From assembly GCA_030917815.1 (NCBI GenBank), contig JAUPTZ010000007.1:1-64000 (forward strand): 64,000 bases of DNA, written 5' to 3'. The notes under the pieces are model-generated. The model worked only from the letters and a program-made list of their open reading frames with translations, was not told where the DNA came from and did no database searches. Position 1 is the stretch's first letter; each line of letters begins with the position of its first letter. A program made the position numbers and the translations under genes. Of this stretch, positions 8,266-16,446 are shown piece after piece. Source of the DNA: Candidatus Babelota bacterium (GTDB lineage: Bacteria; Babelota; Babeliae; Babelales; JAUPTZ01).

Positions 8266-9279
8266 ATGGCACATGAAAAGAGAATAACGTGGCTTGGTGG
8301 ACTGGTTGCCGTGGTGCTGGCAGTCGGCTGGTTTTATGTCTATGTGGTGCGTGGTGGGCAAATATTTACTCATAAGACGCGCATTGCGGTGTTGACCAAA
8401 GATTCACCTTTTTTTAACCAGGTTGCCGAGGGGATTAATGGCGCGGTTGCCAAATATTTTCCGACAGGATGTGAGCTTCGATTTTTCTATGGTAAAGGAA
8501 CCGACAAGATTCTTTATCAAACAATGATTGAAGAAGCGTTTATGGATAAGCCCGATTTGATTATCCCTATTGGTGTGAGTTTTAGTCAGTTGTGTGTAGC
8601 GACTGCACAGAAGAGAAAGTTGGCGATTCCTATTGTATTTGCGGGGCCGGGAGAGCCGCTTGAGCTGGGCCTAATATCCTCGCTTAATATTCGTCCTGAG
8701 CCGGTGACTGGCGTATCGCTTTCTGCTATTAATTACCTTGAGCCGGCCAAATTACTGCTCGCGTGTAAGCCGCTGCTGAAGAACATCTTAATTCCCTATT
8801 TTCCTGGTGCATCTGCCGGCATGCTGGAAAAGGTAGCACAAGACTTGCAACTCTTTTTTGCAGAGTATGGCGTAAGCGCCACGGTGCTTCCGATTTATGT
8901 GGCCGGTGAAGCTAAAGAGATGATAATGCCCTTTATAAGCAAGGTTGATACGATTATGTGCCTTGAAGGGGATACGATTTCTGAGGTTAATGATCTGTTG
9001 ACTAAGTTGTGTAATCAGTACCACGTTACCTTGTTTGCTAAAGACTTAGAGTGTGTGCAGGGTGGTGCAGCGCTTGGATTTGGGGTGCAAGCATCAGCGA
9101 TTGGAGAAAAAGTTATGGAGTATGCTTCTTGTATTTTGAATGGTAAAAAAGCTCCTGGCGCGTTACCTGTTTATTTTGTTGATGGTATTCGTAAGTTGGC
9201 ATTGAACAAGCAGGGCGCTTCACTGCAGGGTGTTATTGTTGATCAACGATTATTGTCGTTGGTAGATGAGGTGTATTAG
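8266..9279 (+). CDS. ABC_sub_bind (COG2984-type) substrate-binding protein, membrane-anchored
   Basis: 337 residues. An N-terminal hydrophobic segment (about 9-30) without a lipobox should anchor it outside the inner membrane. The rest is a two-lobe binding protein: TRIAVLTKDSPFFNQ opens lobe 1, PDLIIPIGVSFSQLC and IPIVFAGPGEP line the cleft, and VQGGAALGFGV near 265 closes lobe 2. The family includes TrpX-like tryptophan binding proteins that work with a permease and ATPase, neither of which is nearby. AAGGAG precedes the ATG. It is followed by its paralogue after 1 base. Confidence 0.85.
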   Translation: MAHEKRITWLGGLVAVVLAVGWFYVYVVRGGQIFTHKTRIAVLTKDSPFFNQVAEGINGAVAKYFPTGCELRFFYGKGTDKILYQTMIEEAFMDKPDLIIPIGVSFSQLCVATAQKRKLAIPIVFAGPGEPLELGLISSLNIRPEPVTGVSLSAINYLEPAKLLLACKPLLKNILIPYFPGASAGMLEKVAQDLQLFFAEYGVSATVLPIYVAGEAKEMIMPFISKVDTIMCLEGDTISEVNDLLTKLCNQYHVTLFAKDLECVQGGAALGFGVQASAIGEKVMEYASCILNGKKAPGALPVYFVDGIRKLALNKQGASLQGVIVDQRLLSLVDEVY

Positions 9280-9280
9280 G

Positions 9281-10330
9281 ATGGCTACTACTACTACTAT
9301 GCTAAGTCGCGTGTTATTTGTATGTATCGGCTTATGTGTTGGTGCTGCGCTGCAGACCGCTTTCTATCAATCATTCAAAGTTGATCGTAAGCAAACTAAG
9401 CAGATAGCCATTATTACGAAAAATGTATATGCCCATGAGGCGGTGGTTGCCGGCGTTTTATCAGGGCTTGCACATGACGAGCGTATGAATCTGACGCCAA
9501 CTGTTTATTATACCGATGCTAAAAACCGAGTGACTGAAAGCTCTGTTATTGAGAAGGTAATCAATGCAAAACCTGATTTGATTGTCACGATAGGTAATGC
9601 TCTTTCGCAAGGCGCAAAAGGTGTTGTAGCCAAACGATCACCGCAGACACCTTTGGTTTTTGCGGCCGTTACCGATCCTCTTGCCATTGGGTTAGTAGAT
9701 TCATTAGAGTCGCCGGGATGTAATGTAACCGGAGCCATTAGTGGCTCAGAGTTAGAGTATCACACGGTAGGTATTCGTTTTCTACTAAAGGTGTTGCCAC
9801 AGGTAAAACGAGTTGCATTGCCCTATTGTACCGAGTCGGGTGATTATGTTGAATCGATAGCAACAGAGATAAAAGCATATGGTCGTACGCAGGGAGTCGA
9901 GGTAATTCTTATGCCGATTGAAGCCGATCAGAGTGGTTTATTTATGATTCAAAACATTCTTGGTGATGTGGATGCGTTGATGTATCTTCAGAATTGTGTC
10001 ATTAGCCGTATCACCGATGGCATTGTAAAGCTGTGCAAGCAATACGCCGTTGTGTTATTTGCACCAGAGCCGGTTCTTGTGGTTAAGGGAGATGCACCAT
10101 TTGGTTTTGGAGCTTGCATTGAAGAGATCGGGAAAGAGGCGGCTAAGCAGGTGAGCAAGATACTAGTCGATGGTATCGCTGCCGCTCATGTACCGGTGCA
10201 TTTCACCGACAGGAATAAAAAATTTATTGCCAATCTTGATACGATAGAAGAGCACGGGATTACGGTAGATCAAGATTTGTTATTGCTCATCTCTCGTGGA
10301 ACTGTTCTAAAAAACAGTCAAAAATTGTAA
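9281..10330 (+). CDS. ABC_sub_bind (COG2984-type) substrate-binding protein, membrane-anchored
   Basis: 349 residues from the ATG at 9281; an in-frame ATG at 9266 overlaps the previous gene. GAGGTG upstream of 9281 supports the choice. A hydrophobic segment at about 8-27 is a signal anchor. It then follows the family pattern: KQIAIITKNVYAHEAVVAGV, PDLIVTIGNALSQGAK, TPLVFAAVTDPLAIGLV and ending with GDAPFGFGA. LVFAAVTDP is the classical signature of TrpX/COG2984 proteins. This copy is closest to the textbook family and may keep the ancestral ligand. It lies in a tight cluster with neighbours 1 and 12 bases away. Confidence 0.87.
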   Translation: MATTTTMLSRVLFVCIGLCVGAALQTAFYQSFKVDRKQTKQIAIITKNVYAHEAVVAGVLSGLAHDERMNLTPTVYYTDAKNRVTESSVIEKVINAKPDLIVTIGNALSQGAKGVVAKRSPQTPLVFAAVTDPLAIGLVDSLESPGCNVTGAISGSELEYHTVGIRFLLKVLPQVKRVALPYCTESGDYVESIATEIKAYGRTQGVEVILMPIEADQSGLFMIQNILGDVDALMYLQNCVISRITDGIVKLCKQYAVVLFAPEPVLVVKGDAPFGFGACIEEIGKEAAKQVSKILVDGIAAAHVPVHFTDRNKKFIANLDTIEEHGITVDQDLLLLISRGTVLKNSQKL

Positions 10331-10342
10331 AGGATGCTTGGT

Positions 10343-11386
10343 ATGGCGAGAACTCTTTTTGGGCGTAGCGAAAAGAAACTGAATGAGGCTGCGCTTCGCG
10401 TGAAAAGCTTTAATATTGCTGTTCTTAGCAAAGATAAGCCACTTCATAATAGGCTTTTGGCCGGTATTATTGATGAGCTTGCGACTAAGACGATAATCTC
10501 TCCGCTGGTGACGCTGGTCCCGGGCGAATTAGCCTGGAACGAGACCTATGAGGCGGCCCGTATCCTTGTTAAGAAAAAACCTGACGCGATAGTAACGGTT
10601 GGTGCGCTCTGTAGCCAAGCGATGCGTTATGTATTGAATGAGGAAAAGCTCGACATACCTCTCTTTTTCGGCGGTGTAGATAGGCCGGATTTCTTGGGGC
10701 TTGTGCCGAGTTTAGCCTCTGCGTATAGATCGACCGGAATAAATGATGGCCAACCGCTTCATATAGCCAGCGCTCACATACTTAGTTTTATTAAACCAAG
10801 CATGAGACATGTTTTGATTCCTTATAGTGTGAGCTTTGATGATGGTGGGTTGACCAATGCGGCCGCATTAGCAAAGAGATATTTTGAAAGCAAAAATATT
10901 AAAGCAACGGTGATCCCATTATGTCCTGATGAAATGGCGATAGATCGTCTTGCGCCATTTCTTGGCATGGTAGATACCGTTATGTGCTTTGAGGGTTGTA
11001 GCACTCAAACGTATCAAGATGAGCTTATAACGCGGTGCAATAACCTGGGCGTTACCATTTTTGCCGGTGATATTAGCATGGTTCAGGCCGGCGCAGCGAT
11101 CGGCTTTGTGCTTGATCATGGTTTGATTGGTAGAGCACTTGCCACTTACATATACAAAGCATTGTGGTTGAATGTGCCATTAACTTCATTGCCTATACGC
11201 TCTTTAGGTTGCAGTGCTCGTCGATTGGCGATTAATGAAGCATCTGCAGGAGCGCAGGGAATTGTTTTTGATGAAGTATTGTTGCATATGCTTAAGAATG
11301 GCAGAGTATATGGAAAGGTCTCACTGGGCGATGCTGGCGTCGTCACGGGACTCGATATTCCAAAAAAAGAGGCCGATGATCTATGA
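10343..11386 (+). CDS. ABC_sub_bind-like protein without export signal
   Basis: 347 residues from the ATG at 10343, chosen because AAAGGA is 8 bases upstream; the in-frame ATG at 10334 is too close to it. The N-terminus (MARTLFGRSEKKLNEAALRV) is charged, with no signal peptide or membrane helix, unlike the two genes before it. The core is the same family: FNIAVLSKDKPLHNRLL, PDAIVTVGALCSQAMR, IPLFFGGVDRPDFLGL and VQAGAAIGFVL. If the start is right, this protein is cytoplasmic, which is odd for a substrate-binding protein. Its stop overlaps the next start (ATGA). Confidence 0.82.
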   Translation: MARTLFGRSEKKLNEAALRVKSFNIAVLSKDKPLHNRLLAGIIDELATKTIISPLVTLVPGELAWNETYEAARILVKKKPDAIVTVGALCSQAMRYVLNEEKLDIPLFFGGVDRPDFLGLVPSLASAYRSTGINDGQPLHIASAHILSFIKPSMRHVLIPYSVSFDDGGLTNAAALAKRYFESKNIKATVIPLCPDEMAIDRLAPFLGMVDTVMCFEGCSTQTYQDELITRCNNLGVTIFAGDISMVQAGAAIGFVLDHGLIGRALATYIYKALWLNVPLTSLPIRSLGCSARRLAINEASAGAQGIVFDEVLLHMLKNGRVYGKVSLGDAGVVTGLDIPKKEADDL

Positions 11387-12315
11387 GGAAGAACAAGCGA
11401 ATTGCCATTCTTACGCGAGCCCGATTTTCCTACCATCGTCAACTTGGTTGGGGATTTTTGGAAGCTATGGATAATTGTAGTGAAGATATTAGTGCCTGGA
11501 CACCGGTTATGTTTTTCTGTCGTGAAGCATTGCGCGATGTGATGTACGAGCAGATGAAAGAAGTTTCTGAGGATAAGTATGATCTTATTATTTCAGTGGG
11601 CTCTCTCTGGACCGATGTTGCCACGCAATTTATTCATGAAACGGGGCTTAAAGTACCGCTCGTATTTGGAGGGGTAACCGATCCGATTGCACTTGGGATA
11701 CTTTCTGATTTGAAGCCAACGCCTCAAATTACCGGTATTTATCGTGAGCCGGCCTCATGGCTTTTGGTTGCAAAAATATTGCATCGTATAAAGCCTACAA
11801 TGAAGCGTCTCTTGATCCCCTATTATGAGCATGCAGAAAATGGGCTCGTTGCTAAGGTTCTTGAAGGTATCAGAAATTATTATGCGACGGTCGGGGTAGA
11901 GACTATTTTGTACCCGGTTCAAAAGGTTGGTTCGTACTCTGAAGAGCTTCATGAGCTTTTGTTGACAGTTGATACTCTCTGGTCATTTGAAGGTGGATTT
12001 CTTGATATCTTTAGTAGCTACCTTATTGAAGTGTGCAATGCACGCCATATTACGTTTTTCTCGAACAATGGTGCTCACGTGGCGCAAGGCGCAGCACTTG
12101 TCTATGCGGCGCCCGATTTTAAGTCCATGGGTGAAGCGCTTGTATCGCAAGCATATGGGATTCTTGAGGAAGGAAAGACACCAGATCAACTTGAGATTAT
12201 CCAATTACCAAGCGACCGAAAATTGATGGTAAGCGTTGAGGCGGCAAAGATGCAGGGGCTTGAAATCGATGATGCGTTGCTACTGGCAATTCAAAATGAG
12301 TTATTACTCCTTTAA
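11383..12315 (+). CDS. ABC_sub_bind-like protein without export signal
   Basis: 310 residues. It starts inside the previous gene's stop codon (ATGA overlap), which implies coupled translation. It has no signal peptide: MRKNKRIAILTRARF begins directly with the first core strand. Family elements are YDLIISVGSLWTDVAT, VPLVFGGVTDPIALGIL and VAQGAALVYAA. It is the last and shortest of five tandem paralogues. Without export it cannot serve a classical transporter; a cytoplasmic ligand sensor or decayed duplicate are possible. It ends convergently, overlapping the next gene's stop by 4 bases. Confidence 0.82.
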   Translation: MRKNKRIAILTRARFSYHRQLGWGFLEAMDNCSEDISAWTPVMFFCREALRDVMYEQMKEVSEDKYDLIISVGSLWTDVATQFIHETGLKVPLVFGGVTDPIALGILSDLKPTPQITGIYREPASWLLVAKILHRIKPTMKRLLIPYYEHAENGLVAKVLEGIRNYYATVGVETILYPVQKVGSYSEELHELLLTVDTLWSFEGGFLDIFSSYLIEVCNARHITFFSNNGAHVAQGAALVYAAPDFKSMGEALVSQAYGILEEGKTPDQLEIIQLPSDRKLMVSVEAAKMQGLEIDDALLLAIQNELLLL

Positions 12316-13331
12316 GGAATATGCTGCATTTGCGTTTGTACCGTTGCAATAGCCGGTGCCGGGTTTTTTGTTGAATTATACGTCGTTATTGAAGCATTAA
12401 GGGTGGCTATTGCGGCGTTGAACTTGTCGATTGCGGTGTTGTACGTGGCACAATCTGGTTCATTGGTCAGTGTGCCGGTACCGATATCCTTACGGAGTGC
12501 TTTATAGAAGGTCATAGTGGCATTCATATACACTACTATCGAATTTACGAGAGAACTTAAGCTTTGGGCGTCGCTACCAGTATATCCGCTGATGTTGGTG
12601 ATGCTTGGAGTTGCTATTGCTTTAGATGCATTAGTAAGTTTGGTTGCCAGAGTGGCCCAGTTATACTTTTGTGTAGTGCCGTCTGACCAAGAGCCAGCTG
12701 TTCCCGGAATTGGGTCTGGTCTTGGTACAGCAACGTAGCTTGAAAAGTCGAGTAGTGCTTGCTGGGCTTGAGCGTAAGGTGGCGGCGTGTCCGAGATGGC
12801 TATAGTATCCTGTACTGGTAGGGATACAGAGCGGCCATATAAACTGGTAACGGTGCTATTTATGAGTTTCTTGAAGAGATTGAGAGGTAGAGCAAGAGAT
12901 CCAGGGAGGCTGCTGCCGGGGATCATTTTTATATCGTCAAATCTGCTCGAAAGATGCTTGCGAAATCGCTCCAAGCCGGTCTTGTCTAATTCGGCCGTGG
13001 CCGCGCTGGTTGATGAAGTTCTTTGGTCAAGCCCGGTGTTGTAGAGATTGTAAAAAAACCGAATATCTGCGCAGAGTGCCGATGAGAGCGTTTGATAAAA
13101 ATTAAGTATCGTTCGCGCATTGTTTTCGACCGACGAAGTTAATACAAGTTTTGGAGCAAGAAGAGGGTAGAGGGTCGTGTACAGCGCGGTTTGTGCTGGT
13201 GTTGCATCTGATGGAGCCGATGGATCTAAGGCAAATGCCGGATCTGAGTCAACAATAATAGCCTGTAGACCGTATGGTGGTGCAAAAAATAGGCTGCACA
13301 TAAAGAGTACGGTAATGAATCGATTTTTCAT
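12312..13331 (-). CDS. Exported Ala/Ser/Thr-rich protein of unknown function
   Basis: 339 residues from the ATG at 13331, which gives a clean signal peptide (MKNRFITVLFMCSLFFAPPYG); an in-frame start 9 codons earlier would put a charged stretch in front. The mature part is rich in Ala, Ser, Thr and Asn with predicted helices and no Cys-based motif or repeats that I recognise. It has a Pro-rich interruption (about 190-220, PPPYAQAQ and PRPDPIPG). Probably a secreted or periplasmic helical protein. Its stop codon overlaps that of the last binding-protein gene. Confidence 0.7.
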   Translation of the reverse strand: MKNRFITVLFMCSLFFAPPYGLQAIIVDSDPAFALDPSAPSDATPAQTALYTTLYPLLAPKLVLTSSVENNARTILNFYQTLSSALCADIRFFYNLYNTGLDQRTSSTSAATAELDKTGLERFRKHLSSRFDDIKMIPGSSLPGSLALPLNLFKKLINSTVTSLYGRSVSLPVQDTIAISDTPPPYAQAQQALLDFSSYVAVPRPDPIPGTAGSWSDGTTQKYNWATLATKLTNASKAIATPSITNISGYTGSDAQSLSSLVNSIVVYMNATMTFYKALRKDIGTGTLTNEPDCATYNTAIDKFNAAIATLNASITTYNSTKNPAPAIATVQTQMQHIP

Positions 13332-13433
13332 GGTTTCTTCCCCTTTTTTGCCTGCCACAATTTACTTATAGTAACATTATGGCGCAAGGGGAGAGCTATT
13401 TTCAAGAGATTGGCGGTTTGTGGTAGTGGTGAT

Positions 13434-13809
13434 ACTATGCAAAAGGTTCACTTGTAAGCTGGATTCTGTACGACCAAGGGCCGTGATAGCCATCTATCTT
13501 CGCGACAAACCCGTCAGCTCTGCATCGATACATAATAACGCTGACCTATTTTGTCTTGCTCCAAATGGGGTTTGCCCCACTCCGTTATTACTAACGGAAT
13601 GCGTGCGCTCTTACCGCACGGTTTCACCATTTCCACAGCGTCTTGCGACGCTAGGCTGTTTAGTTTCTGTTGCACTTTCCATGAACTTACGCCCTCCGCA
13701 CTTGTACCTTTTTAGAGGCCTCGTGCGGCATTTTTCGATGAGGAGTCCAGACTTTCCTCACGCTCTCGATGAGAAAGCGTGCGGCTATCCTGCGAACCAT
13801 TTGCATAGT
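13434..13809 (-). ncRNA. rnpB: RNase P RNA
   Basis: Read on the minus strand, the region has the conserved bacterial RNase P RNA blocks in order: GAGGAAAGTCTGGACTCC (canonical GAGGAAAGUCCGGGCUCC), GGTGAAACCGTGCGGTAAGA with AGCGCAC, GGAGCAAGACAAAATAGG, and the 3' ACAGAATCCAGCTTA. The ends close: ATGCAAATGGTTC near 13806 pairs with GAACCTTTTGCAT near 13438 (P1), and GGATAGCC pairs with GGCTATC (P2). This is the RNA subunit that trims the 5' leaders of tRNAs. Length is about 375 bases, within the A-type range. A long plus-strand reading frame runs antisense across it and should not be called. Confidence 0.95.
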
Positions 13810-13816
13810 GACAACC

Positions 13817-13844
13817 AGTATACTCTTATGGACTATGATGTCTA
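13817..13844 (-). promoter_or_regulatory. Promoter of rnpB
   Basis: On the minus strand TAGACA (13839-13844) and TATACT (13817-13822) are separated by 16 bases, and the -10 ends about 8 bases before the predicted RNA 5' end. The position fits very well. Confidence 0.7.
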
Positions 13845-13884
13845 TGTCGTGATAGAGTTCGACCCTGTTTGGATAGGGGATAGC

Positions 13885-14646
13885 ATGACTACATGGGTAT
13901 TAGTTTTCACGTGCGTATCATTTTCTTTTATGGCCATGCCGGCAGATTTGTGTGAACCGATTAGGATTTCCTATGCAGCCAGCGCTTTTGAGGCCGATGA
14001 TCTAGAATCTATTAGCGAGGGGCTAAGTTCTCATTGTTATGCGGTTAGATTTTCGATAACGAATGAATCAAATGAAGATCTCTATACTCTCGTTTTTAAC
14101 GAAAAAACGCCGTATGTCGATGCATTAAGCCGTGAGGGTATATCGCAATGGCATCCCGAGTTTTTTAAACATCCGTCTAAAGCCCTTGTGCTTGGAAGTG
14201 TTGTATCGCTCGTTGGTACGATAGCGGTTGGTCTTTCGCAGCCGAGTCCTATGCTATGGGCCGTATCGGCTGTTGAGTGGTTTGGATTTGTGGAATACCT
14301 TAATCTCTGGGAGTGCGTCCATGCAGATAAGAAAGGGAGAGTTCTTAGCGAATATCCATCAAGTCCAGTAGATATTCTTCGAAGGAGGCTTGTTGATCGC
14401 GAGGGAGAGCCGAGTTTTGTTGATCCTGACTCTCCGTATACAATTCCAGCCGGGCATACCTTATCGTTGGTGGTTATGAAATTTTATCCAACCGCCTCGT
14501 TGAAAACCTGTTTTCGGACGCCGCGGCGCTCAATTGACGATGTTCCGGCGTTGAGTGATGTATTCTGTGTGCCTCTTACTCAGGCGCGTTCTTCGGTCAT
14601 TCGATATAGGCAGGGTATGAGGAGTGGCATAAAGCGTGTGGAATGA
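13885..14646 (+). CDS. Exported protein of unknown function
   Basis: 253 residues from the ATG at 13885. The same frame is open back to 13420, but that part is antisense to rnpB and its promoter, so it is rejected. AGGGGA lies 4-5 bases before this ATG. Residues about 1-20 form a signal peptide (MTTWVLVFTCVSFSFMAMPA). Two moderately hydrophobic stretches around 105-140 may be a membrane hairpin; C-terminal parts are hydrophilic. A conserved-looking SNEDLYTLVFNEKTPYVDAL region precedes them. Family unknown. It is divergent from rnpB and lies 68 bases before trpS. Confidence 0.65.
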   Translation: MTTWVLVFTCVSFSFMAMPADLCEPIRISYAASAFEADDLESISEGLSSHCYAVRFSITNESNEDLYTLVFNEKTPYVDALSREGISQWHPEFFKHPSKALVLGSVVSLVGTIAVGLSQPSPMLWAVSAVEWFGFVEYLNLWECVHADKKGRVLSEYPSSPVDILRRRLVDREGEPSFVDPDSPYTIPAGHTLSLVVMKFYPTASLKTCFRTPRRSIDDVPALSDVFCVPLTQARSSVIRYRQGMRSGIKRVE

Positions 14647-14714
14647 TATTGAAAATTGGGTTCTTTGCCACTACACTGCCTTCATTCACTGATTCTTATA
14701 AAAGGTTATTTGTT

Positions 14715-15701
14715 ATGCGCATTCTTTCCGGTATTCAACCCTCTGGTCAACTTCACCTCGGTAACTATTTTGGTGCCATTTACAATTGGGTGCGGCTCCA
14801 AAATAAGGGCGAAGAGTGCTTTTTCTTCCTAGCAGATCTTCATGCACAGACTGTTCCTTATGAGGCGGCAACTCGCCCTGGCATTATTCTTGAGCTGGCC
14901 GCTACGCTGATGGCTTGCGGTATTGATCCGCACAAATCGGTTCTGTTCGTTCAGTCTCAAGTGCCGGCGCATACCCAGCTTTCCTGGATTCTCTCCTGTC
15001 TTGCCCCGTTTGGAGAATTGGAGCGGATGGTTCAGTTCAAAGAGAAATCGGAAGCGGCACCGCATGCGGTCAATGTTGGGTTGTTTACGTATCCTATTCT
15101 ACAAGCGGCCGATGTGCTGCTTTATCGTCCTGATATGGTACCGGTGGGAATTGATCAGGCCCAGCATTTAGAACTGACACGCACGTTGGCTCATAAATTT
15201 AATAATCGCTTTTGCCCGGCCGATGCACCACTTTTCAAAGAGCCGAAAACGCTTCATTCAACTACTATCAAGGTATTGGGGCTTGATGGTCAACGCAAAA
15301 TGAGTAAAAGTTTTAATAATTATATTGGGCTCACCGAGCCGGAAGATGTGCTCTGGGAAAAGCTTCGTCATGCGGCAACCGACCCGGCACGGGTGAAGCG
15401 CACCGACCCAGGCAATCCCGATATATGTAACGTTTTTTCATGGCACAAATTGTTCTCGCCGATTGAGGTTCAAGAGGACCGTGCGGCTGGGTGTCGCAGT
15501 GCGGCGATTGGTTGCATTGATTGTAAGAAGACATTATTTACTCACATGAATGCATTGTTGGCACCAATTCGTGAAAAATATCATGTCTTGATGCAGCGCC
15601 CTGATGATATCCGAGATGCGTTAGAGGCCGGTGCAAAGCGGGCGCGTGGTGTGGCAGATGCGACTATGGAAACGGTCTATAAGCTTGTTGGCGGTCTATA
15701 A
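14715..15701 (+). CDS. trpS: Tryptophanyl-tRNA synthetase
   Basis: 328 residues from the ATG at 14715, which begins MRILSGIQPSGQLHLGNYFG exactly as in bacterial TrpRS; the frame is open further upstream but without homology. It charges tRNA-Trp with tryptophan in the cytoplasm. HLGN at 14-17 is the HIGH motif and KMSKS at about 195-199 is the second class I signature. DQAQHLELTR (about 150-160) is part of the tryptophan/ATP site. Length equals the usual 330 residues. No T-box or trp leader is visible in the 68 bases upstream. Confidence 0.98.
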   Translation: MRILSGIQPSGQLHLGNYFGAIYNWVRLQNKGEECFFFLADLHAQTVPYEAATRPGIILELAATLMACGIDPHKSVLFVQSQVPAHTQLSWILSCLAPFGELERMVQFKEKSEAAPHAVNVGLFTYPILQAADVLLYRPDMVPVGIDQAQHLELTRTLAHKFNNRFCPADAPLFKEPKTLHSTTIKVLGLDGQRKMSKSFNNYIGLTEPEDVLWEKLRHAATDPARVKRTDPGNPDICNVFSWHKLFSPIEVQEDRAAGCRSAAIGCIDCKKTLFTHMNALLAPIREKYHVLMQRPDDIRDALEAGAKRARGVADATMETVYKLVGGL

Positions 15702-15702
15702 A

Positions 15703-15735
15703 AAAAATGGGTGCTTTTTTACGGCACCCATTTTT
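15703..15735. terminator. Bidirectional terminator between trpS and the histone-like gene
   Basis: AAAAATGGGTGC and GCACCCATTTTT form a perfect 12-base stem with A runs on one side and T runs on the other. It lies between the convergent trpS and histone-like genes and can serve both. Confidence 0.85.
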
Positions 15736-15758
15736 CCTTAAACAAGAAAAGTTCTTAT

Positions 15759-16280
15759 TTATTTCTTCTTAGCAGCTCTTTTACGAGCGCCACCGCGTTT
15801 TACTGCGCGTTTTTTGGCGCCAACTTTACGAGCGCCAGCTTTACGACGTACTGCTTTTTTAGCAGTAGCCTTCTTAGCTACGCGACGAGTTGCTGGTTTT
15901 GCTTTTTTAGCAGCCTTTTTACGCTTTACGGTTTTCTTTTTTGGAGCAGCAGCGCCTTTAACAGCAGCCATAGCTTTTTTAGCTGTTTTGGTAGCTGCAG
16001 CCACTGCGCGGCGAAGACCGGCAATTGCTTTTTTAGTTGCAGCGTCAATACCGGTTGCAGCTTTTTTAGTAGCTTTCTTAGCAGCTTTTCTTTTTGGGGC
16101 AGCTTTCTTAGCGGCCTTCTTTTTTGGAGCAGCTTTTTTCTTGCTAACAGCTTTTTTGCGTCCGCTTTTTTTAGCAGGAGCAGCTGGTGCAGCGGCAGAT
16201 GACACCGATGCAGCGCTCATACTAAGGCTATCTTCCATAGCCATTTGCATAGCAACTTTTTGTGAATCAAATATAACCAT
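15759..16280 (-). CDS. Histone H1-like Lys/Ala-rich DNA-binding protein
   Basis: 173 residues, of which more than half are Lys, Ala and Arg. After a short ordinary N-terminus (MVIFDSQKVAMQMAMEDSLS) come dozens of AAKKA/PKKKA/KRKAAKKA units, interrupted once by a helical stretch (about 75-105, GIDAATKKAIAGLRRAVAAA). This is the composition of eukaryotic H1 tails and of chlamydial Hc2, which condense DNA. It probably binds nucleoid DNA non-specifically. A GGAGAGGAATAGGGAA leader precedes the ATG. The antisense strand is also open because of the composition. Hc2 in Chlamydia is developmentally regulated; whether that applies here is unknown. Confidence 0.85.
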   Translation of the reverse strand: MVIFDSQKVAMQMAMEDSLSMSAASVSSAAAPAAPAKKSGRKKAVSKKKAAPKKKAAKKAAPKRKAAKKATKKAATGIDAATKKAIAGLRRAVAAATKTAKKAMAAVKGAAAPKKKTVKRKKAAKKAKPATRRVAKKATAKKAVRRKAGARKVGAKKRAVKRGGARKRAAKKK

Positions 16281-16303
16281 TTCCCTATTCCTCTCCTACA
16301 AAT

Positions 16304-16315
16304 ACTAACGTTAGT
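16304..16315. promoter_or_regulatory. 12-base palindrome in the histone-like gene leader
   Basis: ACTAACGTTAGT is a perfect palindrome about 25 bases upstream of the histone-like ATG and downstream of the likely promoter. It could be an operator or a short RNA hairpin. No regulator can be named. Confidence 0.35.
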
Positions 16316-16357
16316 TGTTTCGGTGCACACGTAGGGTCGCGGGCACAGGTATATTTC

Positions 16358-16386
16358 TATACAAAAAGAGTATAGGAATGTGGCAA
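16358..16386 (-). promoter_or_regulatory. Possible promoter for the histone-like gene
   Basis: On the minus strand TTGCCA (16381-16386) and TGTATA (16358-16363) are 17 bases apart, about 80 bases before the ATG. Confidence 0.4.
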
Positions 16387-16446
16387 TGGTGAAAGTCAAA
16401 TAGGTGAAAAAAGTTGGGCAGAAAAGTTGGCGCAGACGCTGTTTAT

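Noticed and set aside
13420-13884. N-terminal extension of the 13885 gene (155 codons)
   Set aside because: It is antisense to rnpB and its promoter; the start at 13885 has a ribosome binding site and a signal peptide.
14647-14714. T-box or trp leader before trpS
   Set aside because: Only 68 bases are available and no T-box sequence or terminator stem is seen.
15711-16308. Open frames on the plus strand over the histone-like gene
   Set aside because: They are Phe/Ser- or Ala-rich reflections of the Lys/Ala-rich gene on the other strand; no ribosome binding site.
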